64,000 nucleotides of DNA from the NCBI RefSeq assembly GCF_023702225.1, contig NZ_JAMQCO010000006.1, forward strand, positions 172,120 to 236,119, read 5' to 3'. Below are positions 9,241 to 17,849 of this stretch, piece by piece. Source of the stretch: Aureimonas altamirensis. GTDB taxonomy: Bacteria; Pseudomonadota; Alphaproteobacteria; Rhizobiales; Rhizobiaceae. Each line of letters starts with the position of its first letter. The stretch's first letter is position 1. The translations under genes were made by a program, and so were the position numbers. The notes under the pieces are model-generated. The model saw nothing but the letters and a program-made list of their open reading frames with translations, ran no database searches and had not been told where the DNA came from.

Positions 9241-10233
9241 TCAGCCCTGCGGCGCGGCGGCCAGCTTTTCCTCGAAGGTCTTCTTCATCGATTCCAGCTC
9301 GGCGATGCGGCCGGCGCGCGCCTCTTCCGAAAGGCTCGTGTCGGAGCGTGCCTGGCCGATCGCCTTCTCCGCTTCCATCACGCGGATCGGGAGCAACTGG
9401 TCGTCGCTGGATGCGCGGAACGGGGCCCATTGCAGCCCGGCAAGCACGGCGCGCTCATGGGCGACGTCGCCGGTGGAGTCGTCGGTGCCGTAGGTCAGGA
9501 TGAAATCGCGCACCTTCTCTTTGGTCTCGTCGGACAGATCCTTGCGCCAGACCAGCGGATCGGACGGGATCAGGGGCGAGCGCCAGATTTCGCGGATTTC
9601 GGCGAAGGCGTCCGGAGCGTTCGCCTCGATCAAGGCCATGGATTCGGTGTTGTTGGCCGCTGCGTCCAACTGGCCCTTGGCCACGGCCATCGCATTCGTT
9701 TCGTGGTTTGCGTTGGTGACGTTGCGGAAGCAGGATTTCGGGTCCACGTCGCGCGCCGAGAAGACGAAGGTCATCGGCACGAGGAAGCCGGACGTGGAAT
9801 TGGGATCGCCAAGCCCGAAATTGAGGCTGTTGTCGCATTTCAGAAGATCGTCAAGCGACTGGATGGGCGAATCCTTGGGCACGATGATGACCGACCAGTA
9901 GCCGGGATCGCCGTTCTCGGCGACGGTCTGGGCGAAGACCTCGCCATCGGCGCGGTCCACCGCCTCCATCGCCGACTTGTTGCCGTACCAGGCCATCTGC
10001 ACCTTGCCGAAGCGCATGCCCTCGATGACGCCCGCATAGTCGGACGCGAAGAACGGCTTGATCGTCAGGCCGGTCTTCTCGGCCATGTCGTCGAGGAAGG
10101 GCTTCCAGTTCGAGCGCAGGTTCTGCTGCGACTCGGTCGAGATGATGCCGAAGTTGATGTCTTCGGCCAGCGCGCTGGTGCCTGCCATGAGGGCGAGCGA
10201 AAGGCCCGCAATGCTTTTCATGATCGCGTTCAT
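9241..10233 (-). CDS. phnD: Phosphonate-binding periplasmic protein PhnD
   Basis: 330 residues. A Sec signal peptide (MKSIAGLSLALMAGTSALA, cleaved after about residue 23) is followed by a two-lobed binding protein. Conserved elements include FGIISTESQQNL, the pocket-lining AWYGNKSAMEAV and the loop GDPNSTSGFLVP. It delivers alkylphosphonates or phosphonate esters to PhnE/PhnC. GGAGA precedes the ATG by 8 bases. The C-terminal 50 residues are Glu/Ala-rich and helical. Confidence 0.94.
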   Translation of the reverse strand: MNAIMKSIAGLSLALMAGTSALAEDINFGIISTESQQNLRSNWKPFLDDMAEKTGLTIKPFFASDYAGVIEGMRFGKVQMAWYGNKSAMEAVDRADGEVFAQTVAENGDPGYWSVIIVPKDSPIQSLDDLLKCDNSLNFGLGDPNSTSGFLVPMTFVFSARDVDPKSCFRNVTNANHETNAMAVAKGQLDAAANNTESMALIEANAPDAFAEIREIWRSPLIPSDPLVWRKDLSDETKEKVRDFILTYGTDDSTGDVAHERAVLAGLQWAPFRASSDDQLLPIRVMEAEKAIGQARSDTSLSEEARAGRIAELESMKKTFEEKLAAAPQG

Positions 10234-10257
10234 CTGATGTCTCCGGTTGTATCTTCG

Positions 10258-11112
10258 TCAGGCGGGTTCGGGGACGCGCCTTGCGTTGCGCCACTGGGCC
10301 GGGCTCGGCCGCGGGGCGTCTGCGGGCTCCGCCGGGCTGTCCGGCAGGACCAGCTCTTCCGAGGCCGCGCCGTAAAGCTCGGCCAGGAAGGCATTGGAAA
10401 GAGCGGTGGAAGGGCCGTCATAGACGATGGCCCCGTCGCGCATGGCGATGGTGCGCGGGCAGTAGCGCCGCGCATACTCCACCTGATGCAGCGACACGAG
10501 GACGGTAATCCCCTCGCGTTCGTTGATGTCGGCCAGAACGTCCATCACGCGGCGCGCCGACGAAGGGTCGAGCGCGGAGATGGGCTCATCCGCGATCAGG
10601 ATGCGCGCGCCCTGCACCAGTGTGCGGGCGATGGCCGCGCGTTGCTGCTGGCCGCCCGAGAGGGTGGAGGCGCGCTGCCGGCCCAGATGTCCGATATGCA
10701 CGCGCTCCAGCGCGCTGCGGCCAAGCTCGCGCTCCGCCTTGTCGAACAGGCCGAGCGTCCCGCGCCAGCGCGGAATGCGCCCGAGGCAGCCGACCAGAAC
10801 GTTCGTCAGCACCGAAAGGCGGCCGACGAGGTTGAATTGCTGGAAGATCACCGAGATATCGCCGCGCATGGTGCGCGTCTGCGTCGACAATCGTCCGCCC
10901 TCTTGTGTCGTCCTGCCGAAGATGGCGATCCGGCTGGCCGCGCCATCACCCTTTTCGAGCCCGGCGATATGACGGATCAGCGTACTCTTGCCCGATCCGG
11001 AAGCACCGATCAGGGCGACCATTTCGCCGGGCGCGATCGCCAGGGAAACGGCATCCAGCGCCTGCGTCGTGCCGAAGCGCTTGGAAAGGCTCGCGACTTC
11101 GATTGCGTTCAT
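10258..11112 (-). CDS. phnC: Phosphonate ABC transporter ATP-binding protein PhnC
   Basis: 284 residues. Walker [10 protein letters not shown], signature [10 protein letters not shown], Walker B ILIADEP and the switch His in VSLHQVEYA are all present. It energises phosphonate uptake with PhnD and PhnE. The ATG at 11112 is preferred to one six codons upstream because GAGGA lies about 7 bases before it. An unusual Pro/Ala/Arg-rich tail of about 40 residues follows the nucleotide-binding domain. Confidence 0.93.
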   Translation of the reverse strand: MNAIEVASLSKRFGTTQALDAVSLAIAPGEMVALIGASGSGKSTLIRHIAGLEKGDGAASRIAIFGRTTQEGGRLSTQTRTMRGDISVIFQQFNLVGRLSVLTNVLVGCLGRIPRWRGTLGLFDKAERELGRSALERVHIGHLGRQRASTLSGGQQQRAAIARTLVQGARILIADEPISALDPSSARRVMDVLADINEREGITVLVSLHQVEYARRYCPRTIAMRDGAIVYDGPSTALSNAFLAELYGAASEELVLPDSPAEPADAPRPSPAQWRNARRVPEPA

Positions 11113-11154
11113 GGAAGGGTCCTCTTGCAACTGCAGGAAACTGACGGTTGAGGA

Positions 11155-11919
11155 TCAGGCGGTGATGACGGCGGGATGAACATTCGATGACAGCCCGCCG
11201 GGCGACACCGGCGATGTCCGCGCCGAAAAGCCGGAGACGTCGACGATGCGCGTGGCGACGGCATCGCGGACCGGCCGGTCGTGGAAAATGCCCAGTATGG
11301 CGACGCCGCCGCGCAATTTTTCGAGGATCATGTCGGTGACGACATCGCGGTTGGCTGCATCCAGCGATGCGGTGGGCTCGTCCAGCAGCAGCACCCGGTG
11401 ATCGGTGATGAAGCCCCGGGCGATGTTGACGCGCTGCTTCTCGCCGCCGGAAAACGTGGCCGGGGGAAGATCGTACAGGGCTTCCGGCAGGTTCAGCCGC
11501 TGCAGCATGGCACGAGCGCTGTCGCGGGCTTCCTCGGCAGGCGTTCCCCGCGCGACGAGCGGTTCGGCGACGACATCGACGGCGCCGATGCGTGGCAGGG
11601 CCCGCAGAAACTGGCTGACATAGCCGATCCCGTCGCGGCGGGCGGCCATGATGGCGCGCGGATCGCCTTCGGCGATGTCGACGACGCCATCCGAAGTCGC
11701 CAGGCCGATAAAGCCCGTATCGACGGCATAATTGCCGTACACCATCCGCAGGATCGACGATTTTCCGATCCCGGAAGGGCCGCCCAGCACGACGCATTCG
11801 CCGGCCGGGACGTCGAATGAGACATTGGCGACGACCGGCAGCACGATGCCGCCGCGCAGATGCATCACGAAACTCTTGCCGACGCCGCGGACGCTGAGGG
11901 CGGGTTGTTCGAGGGCCAT
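11155..11919 (-). CDS. phnL: C-P lyase system protein PhnL (ABC-type ATPase)
   Basis: 254 residues with Walker A GPSGIGKSS, signature FSGGEKQRVN and Walker B VLLLDEP. PhnL, although an ABC ATPase, is a soluble partner in the phosphonate-activation step in which phosphonate displaces adenine from ATP together with PhnG, PhnH and PhnI. The start follows GGAGAG and lies 3 bases after the phnK stop. It has about 20 residues of extra C-terminal tail relative to the E. coli protein. Confidence 0.92.
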   Translation of the reverse strand: MALEQPALSVRGVGKSFVMHLRGGIVLPVVANVSFDVPAGECVVLGGPSGIGKSSILRMVYGNYAVDTGFIGLATSDGVVDIAEGDPRAIMAARRDGIGYVSQFLRALPRIGAVDVVAEPLVARGTPAEEARDSARAMLQRLNLPEALYDLPPATFSGGEKQRVNIARGFITDHRVLLLDEPTASLDAANRDVVTDMILEKLRGGVAILGIFHDRPVRDAVATRIVDVSGFSARTSPVSPGGLSSNVHPAVITA

Positions 11920-11922
11920 GGG

Positions 11923-12699
11923 TCAGCTCTCCAGGACGGAAGAAACGAGAAGCTGCGTGTAGGGGTGGCGGGGATCGTCGAGCACGCGGTCCGTCAATCC
12001 GGCCTCCACGAGCCGGCCGCCCTTCATCACCAGCATGCGCTGCGAAAGCAGCCGCGCGACCGCCAGATCGTGGGTCACGATGATGACGGCCAGGTTCAGC
12101 TCCGCCACCAACTGCCGTAGAAGATCCAGCACCCGGGCCTGTACGGAGACGTCGAGCCCGCCCGTCGGCTCGTCCATGAAGACCAGCCGCGGATGGGTGA
12201 CGAGGTTGCGGGCGATCTGCAGCCGCTGCCGCATGCCGCCCGAAAAGGCCGACGGCCGGTCGTCCATGCGCAAAGCGTCGATCTCGACGCGGCCGAGCCA
12301 GTCTTCGGCGGTCGCGCGCAGGCGTCCGTAATGCCGCTGGCCGACGGCCATCAGGCGTTCGCCGACATTGGCGCCGGCCGATACCGCCATGCGCAGCCCC
12401 TCTGCCGGATTCTGGTGAACGAAGCCCCAGTCCGTGCGCATCAAAAGGCGGCGCTCGGCTTCCGACAGGCTTTCGATGTCGGCAAAGCGCCCATCGCGCA
12501 TGCGGTAGAAGACGTTGCCGGCGCTGCGCGGCAGACGTGCCGAGATGCAGTTGAGCAGCGTCGTCTTGCCGGAGCCGGATTCGCCCACGATGGCAAGCAC
12601 TTCGCCCGGCCAAAGGTCGAAGTCGATATCCGTGCAGCCGATGAAAGTGCCGTATCGCCGCTCGAGGCCGCGCACGGACAGGATGGGTTCCGCGGTCAT
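11923..12699 (-). CDS. phnK: C-P lyase system protein PhnK (ABC-type ATPase)
   Basis: 258 residues with Walker A GESGSGKTT, signature FSGGMRQRLQ, Walker B LVFMDEP and the DVSVQARVLDLLRQL stretch typical of PhnK and dipeptide-transporter-like ATPases. In E. coli, PhnK docks on the PhnGHIJ core. The start at 12699 overlaps the phnJ stop as ATGA. A longer open frame upstream is a shadow of phnJ. Confidence 0.93.
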   Translation of the reverse strand: MTAEPILSVRGLERRYGTFIGCTDIDFDLWPGEVLAIVGESGSGKTTLLNCISARLPRSAGNVFYRMRDGRFADIESLSEAERRLLMRTDWGFVHQNPAEGLRMAVSAGANVGERLMAVGQRHYGRLRATAEDWLGRVEIDALRMDDRPSAFSGGMRQRLQIARNLVTHPRLVFMDEPTGGLDVSVQARVLDLLRQLVAELNLAVIIVTHDLAVARLLSQRMLVMKGGRLVEAGLTDRVLDDPRHPYTQLLVSSVLES

Positions 12700-13574
12700 T
12701 CGGCGGCCTCCGCGACTTGATCGGCCGGCCCTGCGTGGCCGGAAGCGATCCGGCTTTCGCAATGGTCGGTATCGGAGCACACGAACATGCGCCCGCCGGC
12801 ATCGCTGGTCAGGATCTCGTCCAGGTACACGCCGGTCGCGCCGCACAGCGCGCAGCCGCCGGAGAATTTCTGGACGGTGAAGGGGTGGTCCTCGAAATCG
12901 AGGCTGCGGACCCGCGTGTACGGCGGCAGCGCATAGATGCGTTTCTCGCGTCCCGCCCCGAACAACTGGAGCGCCGGCGACATATGCATCTTCGGGTTGT
13001 CGAACTTCGGAATGGGCGAAGGGTCCATCACGTAGCGCTCCTCGACATGCACGGGGTAGGCGTAGGTGGTGGCTATATCGCCGTGGCGCGCGATGTCCTC
13101 GTACAGTTTCACATGCATCAAGCCGTATTCTTCCAGCGCATGGAGCTTGCGCGTTTCGGTCTCTCTGGGCTCCAGAAAGCGCAACGGTTCGGGGATCGGC
13201 ACCTGATAGACGATAGTCTGCCCTTCCTTCAGCGGCGTCTCGGGTATGCGGTGGCGCGTCTGGATGATGGACGCCTCCGCCGTGCGCGTCGTCGTGGCGA
13301 CGCCGGCGGTGCGCTCGAAGAAGGCGCGTATGGAGACGGCGTTGGTGGTGTCGTCGGCACCCTGGTCGATGACCTTCAGCCGATCCTCCGGGCCGAGGAT
13401 CGCCGCCGTCACCTGCACCCCGCCTGTGCCCCAGCCGTAAGGCATCGGCATCTCACGCGCGGCGAAGGGTACCTGGTAGCCGGGTATGGCGATGGCCTTC
13501 AGCAGGGCGCGGCGGATCATCCGCTTCGTCTGCTCGTCCAGATAGGCGAAGTTGTATTGCGGCAGCACGGTCAT
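12696..13574 (-). CDS. phnJ: Carbon-phosphorus lyase PhnJ (radical SAM)
   Basis: 292 residues. The iron-sulfur cysteines C241, C244, C266 and C272 have the exact CX2CX21CX5C spacing of characterised PhnJ. The glycyl-radical residue is G32 in AIAIPGYQVPF. PhnJ cleaves the C-P bond of ribose 1-alkylphosphonate 5-phosphate, releasing the alkane (methane from methylphosphonate) and the cyclic phosphate. ATGA overlaps link it to phnI before and phnK after. All key residues are intact, so the enzyme should be functional. Confidence 0.97.
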   Translation of the reverse strand: MTVLPQYNFAYLDEQTKRMIRRALLKAIAIPGYQVPFAAREMPMPYGWGTGGVQVTAAILGPEDRLKVIDQGADDTTNAVSIRAFFERTAGVATTTRTAEASIIQTRHRIPETPLKEGQTIVYQVPIPEPLRFLEPRETETRKLHALEEYGLMHVKLYEDIARHGDIATTYAYPVHVEERYVMDPSPIPKFDNPKMHMSPALQLFGAGREKRIYALPPYTRVRSLDFEDHPFTVQKFSGGCALCGATGVYLDEILTSDAGGRMFVCSDTDHCESRIASGHAGPADQVAEAAE

Positions 13575-14647
13575 TCGGCAGCCTCCCGATCCTGTTCCCG
13601 AAGGCGGCGCAGAAGTTCCAGCTCGGCCTGGAAGTCGACGTAATGGGGCAGCTTGAGATGTTCGACGAAGCCGGTCGCCTGGATATTGTCCAGGTGCTCC
13701 ATCACGAACTCCTCGTCCTGCGCCGGTGCCTTGCGCTCTTCCTCGAATTCATCCGCGCGCAACGCGCGGTCCACGAGGCTCATGGACATGGCCTTGCGCT
13801 CGGACTGGCCGAAGGCGAGGCCATATCCCCGCGTGAAACGCGGCTTCCCGCCATCCGCGCCCTTGAACTGCGAGACCATCTGGCATTCCGTCACGCGGAC
13901 CTCGCCGATGGCGACCGCGAAACCGAATTCCGGCAGTTCCACCTCGACAGTCGCGAAGCCGATGCGCACTTCGCCCACGAAGGGGTGCGTGCGGCCGTAG
14001 CCGCGCTGCGTGGAGTAGCCGAGCGCCAGCAGAAAACCTTCGTCGCCCCGCGCCAGCGCCTGTAATCGCCGGTCGCGCGTCAAGGGAAATGCCATCGCCT
14101 CGCGGGTGATGTCGCCGGGCGCCTCGACGCCTTCGGGCCCGTCCGGCTCGATCAACCCGTCGGCGCCGAGAAGGTCGGTAACGCGCGAGAACGTTTCGTC
14201 TTCATCCGGCTGGCGGGTTTCCGGTGCCGGCACGGGCGCATCCGAAGCCATCTCCGGATCGATCAGCCGGTGGGTGTAATCGAAGGTCGGCCCCAGGATC
14301 TGCCCGCCCGGTATATCCTTGAAGGTCGCCGAGACGCGGCGCTCGATCCGCATGGAGGCGGTGTCCAGCGGAAGCGCGGCGGCAAGGCGCGGCAGCGTCG
14401 TGCGATAGGCGCGCATCAGGAAGATCGCCTCGATCAGGTCGCCGCGCGATTGCCGCACGGCCATCGCCGCCAGCTCCGGATCGTAGAGCGAGCCTTCTGC
14501 CATGACCCTGTCGACAGCGAGCGACAGCTGCCCCGCGATCTGATCCAGGGTCAGCGCGGGTACGCCCGGATCGCCGCGCCGACGCGCAGCCATCAGCCGA
14601 TGGGCATTGCGGATGGAGGCTTCGCCCCCTTTGACGGCGACGTACAT
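13571..14647 (-). CDS. phnI: C-P lyase core subunit PhnI
   Basis: 358 residues, near the E. coli length of 354. It starts MYVAVKGGEASI, a strongly conserved PhnI N-terminus, and contains the conserved RGYGLAFGQSERKAMSMSLVDRAL stretch (motif RGYGLAFGQ, about residue 269). PhnI is the nucleosidase-type catalytic subunit that with PhnG/H/L makes ribose 1-phosphonate 5-triphosphate. Both ends overlap neighbours by ATGA. The upstream extension of the frame is within phnH and is rejected. Confidence 0.95.
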   Translation of the reverse strand: MYVAVKGGEASIRNAHRLMAARRRGDPGVPALTLDQIAGQLSLAVDRVMAEGSLYDPELAAMAVRQSRGDLIEAIFLMRAYRTTLPRLAAALPLDTASMRIERRVSATFKDIPGGQILGPTFDYTHRLIDPEMASDAPVPAPETRQPDEDETFSRVTDLLGADGLIEPDGPEGVEAPGDITREAMAFPLTRDRRLQALARGDEGFLLALGYSTQRGYGRTHPFVGEVRIGFATVEVELPEFGFAVAIGEVRVTECQMVSQFKGADGGKPRFTRGYGLAFGQSERKAMSMSLVDRALRADEFEEERKAPAQDEEFVMEHLDNIQATGFVEHLKLPHYVDFQAELELLRRLREQDREAAE

Positions 14648-15246
14648 CAGGCTACCTCGCTGATACGGGTGGTGCGGGGCAGGGCCATCGCTTCCGAGCC
14701 GCAGACGAGGACGAGGTCGAAGCCCAGCGGAAACAGGCCGCGATTGGCGGCCATGCCGGCGACGAAGTCCTGCGGCAATCCTGCCACGCGGACACGGCGG
14801 GTCGTTTCGATGCCGGGACCCGAAAGCTCCAGCGCGGTGCCCCCGTCGAAGCTCTCGACCGTCAGGAGCACGGTCGATGACCGGTCCGGATAGTCGGCCG
14901 TGCCGATGGCGAAGCCGTCGAAGGAAAAGCTCGCTCCGGAGGGAAAGCAGGCGAAGGCCGACATGGCGGCATTCGACGCAAGCGTCGCCCCGGTGTGGAA
15001 AGCCAGCCATGCTGCGGCGTCAGTCCGGATACAGGCATGGAGGAAGACCGGCGTCTCATGGTCGCACAGCGTCGCCAGCACTGCTGCCATGGCCGGCGGC
15101 AGGCCGGGACCGTAGGCGACCCCGTCCAGCGAGGCGATGGTTCCCGGCTGGGCGAAGGCGTCCATGAGGCGCCGGAAAACCGATTGCGCGTCGAAGACCG
15201 GGTTGCGAAAGCCGCCATCGTGGATGGCGTCGACAAGGGGCGTCAT
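14647..15246 (-). CDS. phnH: C-P lyase core subunit PhnH
   Basis: 199 residues. The N-terminal GFRNPVFDAQSVFRRLMDAF followed by AQPGTI is the PhnH hallmark. It is a PLP-transferase-like fold with no PLP lysine, and acts as a structural core subunit of the PhnGHIJ complex. ATGA overlaps on both sides fix start and stop. Confidence 0.94.
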   Translation of the reverse strand: MTPLVDAIHDGGFRNPVFDAQSVFRRLMDAFAQPGTIASLDGVAYGPGLPPAMAAVLATLCDHETPVFLHACIRTDAAAWLAFHTGATLASNAAMSAFACFPSGASFSFDGFAIGTADYPDRSSTVLLTVESFDGGTALELSGPGIETTRRVRVAGLPQDFVAGMAANRGLFPLGFDLVLVCGSEAMALPRTTRISEVA

Positions 15247-15701
15247 TCGTCGTCTCCACGAACCATGGTGAAGAAATCGACGCGGGTCGCTTCGGCTTGC
15301 GCCCGCTCGTCGAGGGCAAGGGCCCGGCGCGCGGCGATGGCCGGCTCGATCAACCGGGCCTCGACGGCATCGCGATAGGCGTGCGTCTGCCAGAGGGCGT
15401 CCACATGCGCCGCCCTGGTGCTGCGCTCGCCATGCCGGCCCAGCAGCATGGAATGCCCGACCGCCCCATCCGCAAGGCGTACCGACGCGCGTGTCACGCT
15501 GGCTTCGCCGAGGTTGAACGGAGCGCCCGCACCGCCGATCCGCCCGCGCAGCATCACCGAGCCGATCTCCGGTCCGCGCAGAGTTTCGGCTGACGGCATG
15601 TCGACGGACAGCGCCTCGTAGAGCTGGTCGAACCTTGCGGGGGGACAGAGAGCGACCGCGTCGATTGCGCGCTTCCTCCGGACTGTCTCGTCACTTTGCA
15701 T
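15243..15701 (-). CDS. phnG: C-P lyase core subunit PhnG
   Basis: 152 residues, first gene of the operon, with conserved RGPEIGSVMLRGRIGG and FNLGEASVTRASV motifs. It forms the PhnGI contact in the C-P lyase core. Two ATGs occur close together (15707 and 15701). The second is chosen because GGAGA ends 6 bases before it but directly abuts the first. The divergent regulator phnF lies about 100 bases away, with a Pho box and a palindromic operator between. Confidence 0.92.
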   Translation of the reverse strand: MQSDETVRRKRAIDAVALCPPARFDQLYEALSVDMPSAETLRGPEIGSVMLRGRIGGAGAPFNLGEASVTRASVRLADGAVGHSMLLGRHGERSTRAAHVDALWQTHAYRDAVEARLIEPAIAARRALALDERAQAEATRVDFFTMVRGDDE

Positions 15702-15722
15702 ATCCATTCTCCAAACATGTCT

Positions 15723-15738
15723 ACTTGTATAGACAAGT
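15723..15738. promoter_or_regulatory. PhnF-type palindromic operator
   Basis: ACTTGTATAGACAAGT has 6-base inverted arms (ACTTGT/ACAAGT). Its core TTGTATAGACAA agrees at 10 of 12 positions with the TGGTATAGACCA site known for PhnF of mycobacteria and is similar to other HutC-subfamily GntR sites. It lies 22 bases upstream of phnG and about 65 bases before phnF, so one repressor could control both. Confidence 0.7.
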
Positions 15739-15771
15739 GACACTCTGTATCTATTGGATACGCCATGGCCG

Positions 15772-15789
15772 ATGACGGCTTGATGACAC
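15772..15789 (-). promoter_or_regulatory. Putative PhoB box for the phn operon
   Basis: On the minus strand GTGTCAT-CAAG-CCGTCAT is a 7-4-7 direct repeat, each half 6/7 to CTGTCAT, the PhoB consensus. A TAT-initiated -10-like hexamer follows about 11 bases downstream. The Pho box replaces the -35 element in PhoB-activated promoters, so this should activate phnG onward under phosphate limitation. It also abuts the phnF ribosome-binding site (GGAGG at 15791). Confidence 0.65.
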
Positions 15790-15802
15790 CGGAGGTTTTG
15801 TT

Positions 15803-16522
15803 TTGGAGCGGCAGGATGGATTGGCACGCTGGCGCTGGGTCGCCGACCAGATCGAAGACGCGATCCGCAACGGGGAGTTTGTCGGAAAGCTGCCCGGCGA
15901 GGTCGCGCTCGCAGAGCGATACGGCGTCAACCGCCATACCGTACGACGCGGTCTTGCCGCCCTCGGCGATGCCGGGTGGCTGAGGACCGAGCGTGGCAAG
16001 GGCACCAGCATCGTGCGTATGGGAGAGGCGAAAATTCCCTATCCTATCGGCACGCGCACGCGGTTCTCGGAGAATATGGGGCGGTTGTCCCGCAGCGTCG
16101 GCGGGCGTCTGATCCGCGCCGAAAGGGTGCAGGACGCGGCCTTGGCCGCCGCCCTCGGCCTCGCGCCATCGACGGTGCTGCACCGTCTGGAGTGCCTTTC
16201 GGTCGTCGACGGCGTACCGCTTTCCCTGGCAACGAACTGGCTGTCCGCCAAGGACTATCCGGGCGTCGTCCAGGCCTACGCGGAGAGTGGTTCCATCACC
16301 CAGGCCCTGTCGCGCGAAGGGCTGGTCGATTACGTGCGGTCGGAGACCCGCGTCACCGCCGAAGCGGCCGGACCCGAGGATGGGGAATTGCTGCGCTGCA
16401 CGTCGCAAGCAATACTGCTGATTACCCGTTCCATCGATTCGACGCCGGAGGGAAAGCCGGTACAGATCGTTCGCACCCGCTTTCCGGCCGACCGGATGGA
16501 ACTCGTATTCGGCATGCCCTGA
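15803..16522 (+). CDS. phnF: GntR/HutC-family repressor PhnF
   Basis: 239 residues. An N-terminal winged helix (about 8-75, with LPGEVALAERYGVNRHTVRRGL) is followed by a UTRA effector-binding domain (about 90-235). The start is TTG at 15803, 7 bases after GGAGG; there is no in-frame ATG with a ribosome-binding site. It is divergent from the C-P lyase operon and next to a palindrome matching known PhnF sites, so it most likely represses phn genes until phosphonate or phosphate signals release it. The deaminase gene follows after 30 bases and may share its transcript. Confidence 0.9.
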   Translation: MERQDGLARWRWVADQIEDAIRNGEFVGKLPGEVALAERYGVNRHTVRRGLAALGDAGWLRTERGKGTSIVRMGEAKIPYPIGTRTRFSENMGRLSRSVGGRLIRAERVQDAALAAALGLAPSTVLHRLECLSVVDGVPLSLATNWLSAKDYPGVVQAYAESGSITQALSREGLVDYVRSETRVTAEAAGPEDGELLRCTSQAILLITRSIDSTPEGKPVQIVRTRFPADRMELVFGMP

Positions 16523-16552
16523 AGCCTATTTCCGCAGCGCAAGGAAACGCTC

Positions 16553-17845
16553 ATGAGCTTCGACCTGATCATCCGCAACGCGACGCTGCCGGACGGACGG
16601 CGCGGTATCGACATCGCCGTCCGCGACGGTTGGATCGAGGCCGTCGAAGCCGGCGTGGGCGGGGAGGCGGGAGACGTGGTGGACGCGGGCGGCAAGCTGG
16701 TCTGCCCACCTTTCGTGGACATCCATTTCCACATGGACGCCACGTTGTCGCTCGGCATTCCGCGCCTGAACCGCAGCGGGACGCTGCTGGAGGGTATCCG
16801 GCTCTGGGGCGAGCTGAAGCCTCTCCTGACCCGGGAAGCGGTCGTCGAGCGCGCCCTTCGATATTGCGATCTGGCGGTTTCGCAGGGGCTGCTCGCGGTA
16901 CGCAGCCATGTGGACGTGTGCGATGACAGGCTGGTCGGGGTCGAGGCGCTGCTCGAGGTCAGGGATGCGGTCCGCGACTATCTGGACCTGCAACTCGTGG
17001 CTTTCCCCCAGGATGGCCTGTTCCGCGCTCCGAATGCCGAGGCGAACCTTCTGCGCGCGCTGGACATGGGCGTCGACGTCGTGGGCGGCATCCCGCATTT
17101 CGAGCGGACGATGGAGGCCGGCGCCCGGTCGGTAACCCGGGCGTGCGAAATCGCCGCGGAGCGGGGCCTGATGGTAGACCTGCATTGCGACGAGACCGAC
17201 GACCCGATGTCCCGCCATATCGAGACCCTGGCGGCCGAGACCGTGCGCTTTGGGCTTCAGGGCAGGGTGGCCGGCTCGCATTTGACCTCCATGCACTCGA
17301 TGGACAATTACTACGCCTCCAAGTTGCTGCCGTTGATTGCCGAGGCGCAGATCCATTGCGTGCCGAACCCGGTTGCCAACATCGTGCTGCAAGGTCGGCA
17401 CGACACCTATCCGAAGCGGCGCGGCATGATGCGCGTGCCGGAATTGTGGGCGATGGGAGTCAACGTCGCCTTCGGACAGGATAGCTGCATGGACCCATGG
17501 TACTCGATGGGCAATGCCGACATGCTGGATGTGGCGCATATGGCCGTTCATACCGGGCATCTGACCAGTCGCGAGGCCGTCGCCAGATGCTTCGATGCGG
17601 TGACGCATGCCGGCGCATCCGCCTTCGGGCTCGATTCCTATGGGCTGGAGAAGGGATGTCACGCCGATCTGGTCATTCTGGATGCTGCGGACGCCATCGA
17701 GGCGGTGCGTCTTCGCAGTCCACGCCTGCGCGTCTACCGGCGCGGCCGGCTGATCAGCCGGGCCGAACCGCGCCGCGCGGAACTGAACCTGCCGGGCCGT
17801 CCTGCCATGGTGGAGCCGTCGGCCTACGCACCGCCGCTCGGCTGA
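16553..17845 (+). CDS. Cytosine deaminase-family amidohydrolase (possible 5-methylcytosine deaminase)
   Basis: 430 residues, similar along its whole length to E. coli CodA. Metal and catalytic residues are present: H58 and H60 in IHFHMD, the HCDETDD block (His and the general-base Glu), the His of SHLTSMHS, and D310 in FGQDSCMDPWY. The residue after D310, Asp314 in E. coli CodA, is Ser here (S311), and the preceding His is Gln. Loss of that Asp marks the subgroup shown to deaminate 5-methylcytosine to thymine. It lies 30 bases after phnF on the same strand. Alternatives are cytosine, isoguanine or another N-heterocycle as substrate. Confidence 0.8.
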   Translation: MSFDLIIRNATLPDGRRGIDIAVRDGWIEAVEAGVGGEAGDVVDAGGKLVCPPFVDIHFHMDATLSLGIPRLNRSGTLLEGIRLWGELKPLLTREAVVERALRYCDLAVSQGLLAVRSHVDVCDDRLVGVEALLEVRDAVRDYLDLQLVAFPQDGLFRAPNAEANLLRALDMGVDVVGGIPHFERTMEAGARSVTRACEIAAERGLMVDLHCDETDDPMSRHIETLAAETVRFGLQGRVAGSHLTSMHSMDNYYASKLLPLIAEAQIHCVPNPVANIVLQGRHDTYPKRRGMMRVPELWAMGVNVAFGQDSCMDPWYSMGNADMLDVAHMAVHTGHLTSREAVARCFDAVTHAGASAFGLDSYGLEKGCHADLVILDAADAIEAVRLRSPRLRVYRRGRLISRAEPRRAELNLPGRPAMVEPSAYAPPLG

Positions 17846-17849
17846 GCGT

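Noticed and set aside
9241-10233. Possibility that the PhnD here and the PhnD-like protein at 34870 are duplicate copies
   Set aside because: Their pocket motifs differ (AWYGNKSAMEAV versus AWFGGLSGVQARL), as do the lengths and partner permeases, so they belong to distinct subfamilies.
9430-11151. A 570-codon plus-strand frame across phnD and phnC
   Set aside because: Shadow of two well-supported minus-strand genes; low-complexity, Arg/Gly/Asp-rich translation with no motif.
10946-12802. A 600-codon minus-strand frame spanning phnL and phnK in another frame
   Set aside because: It overlaps both ATPase genes out of frame and shows no Walker or other motif.
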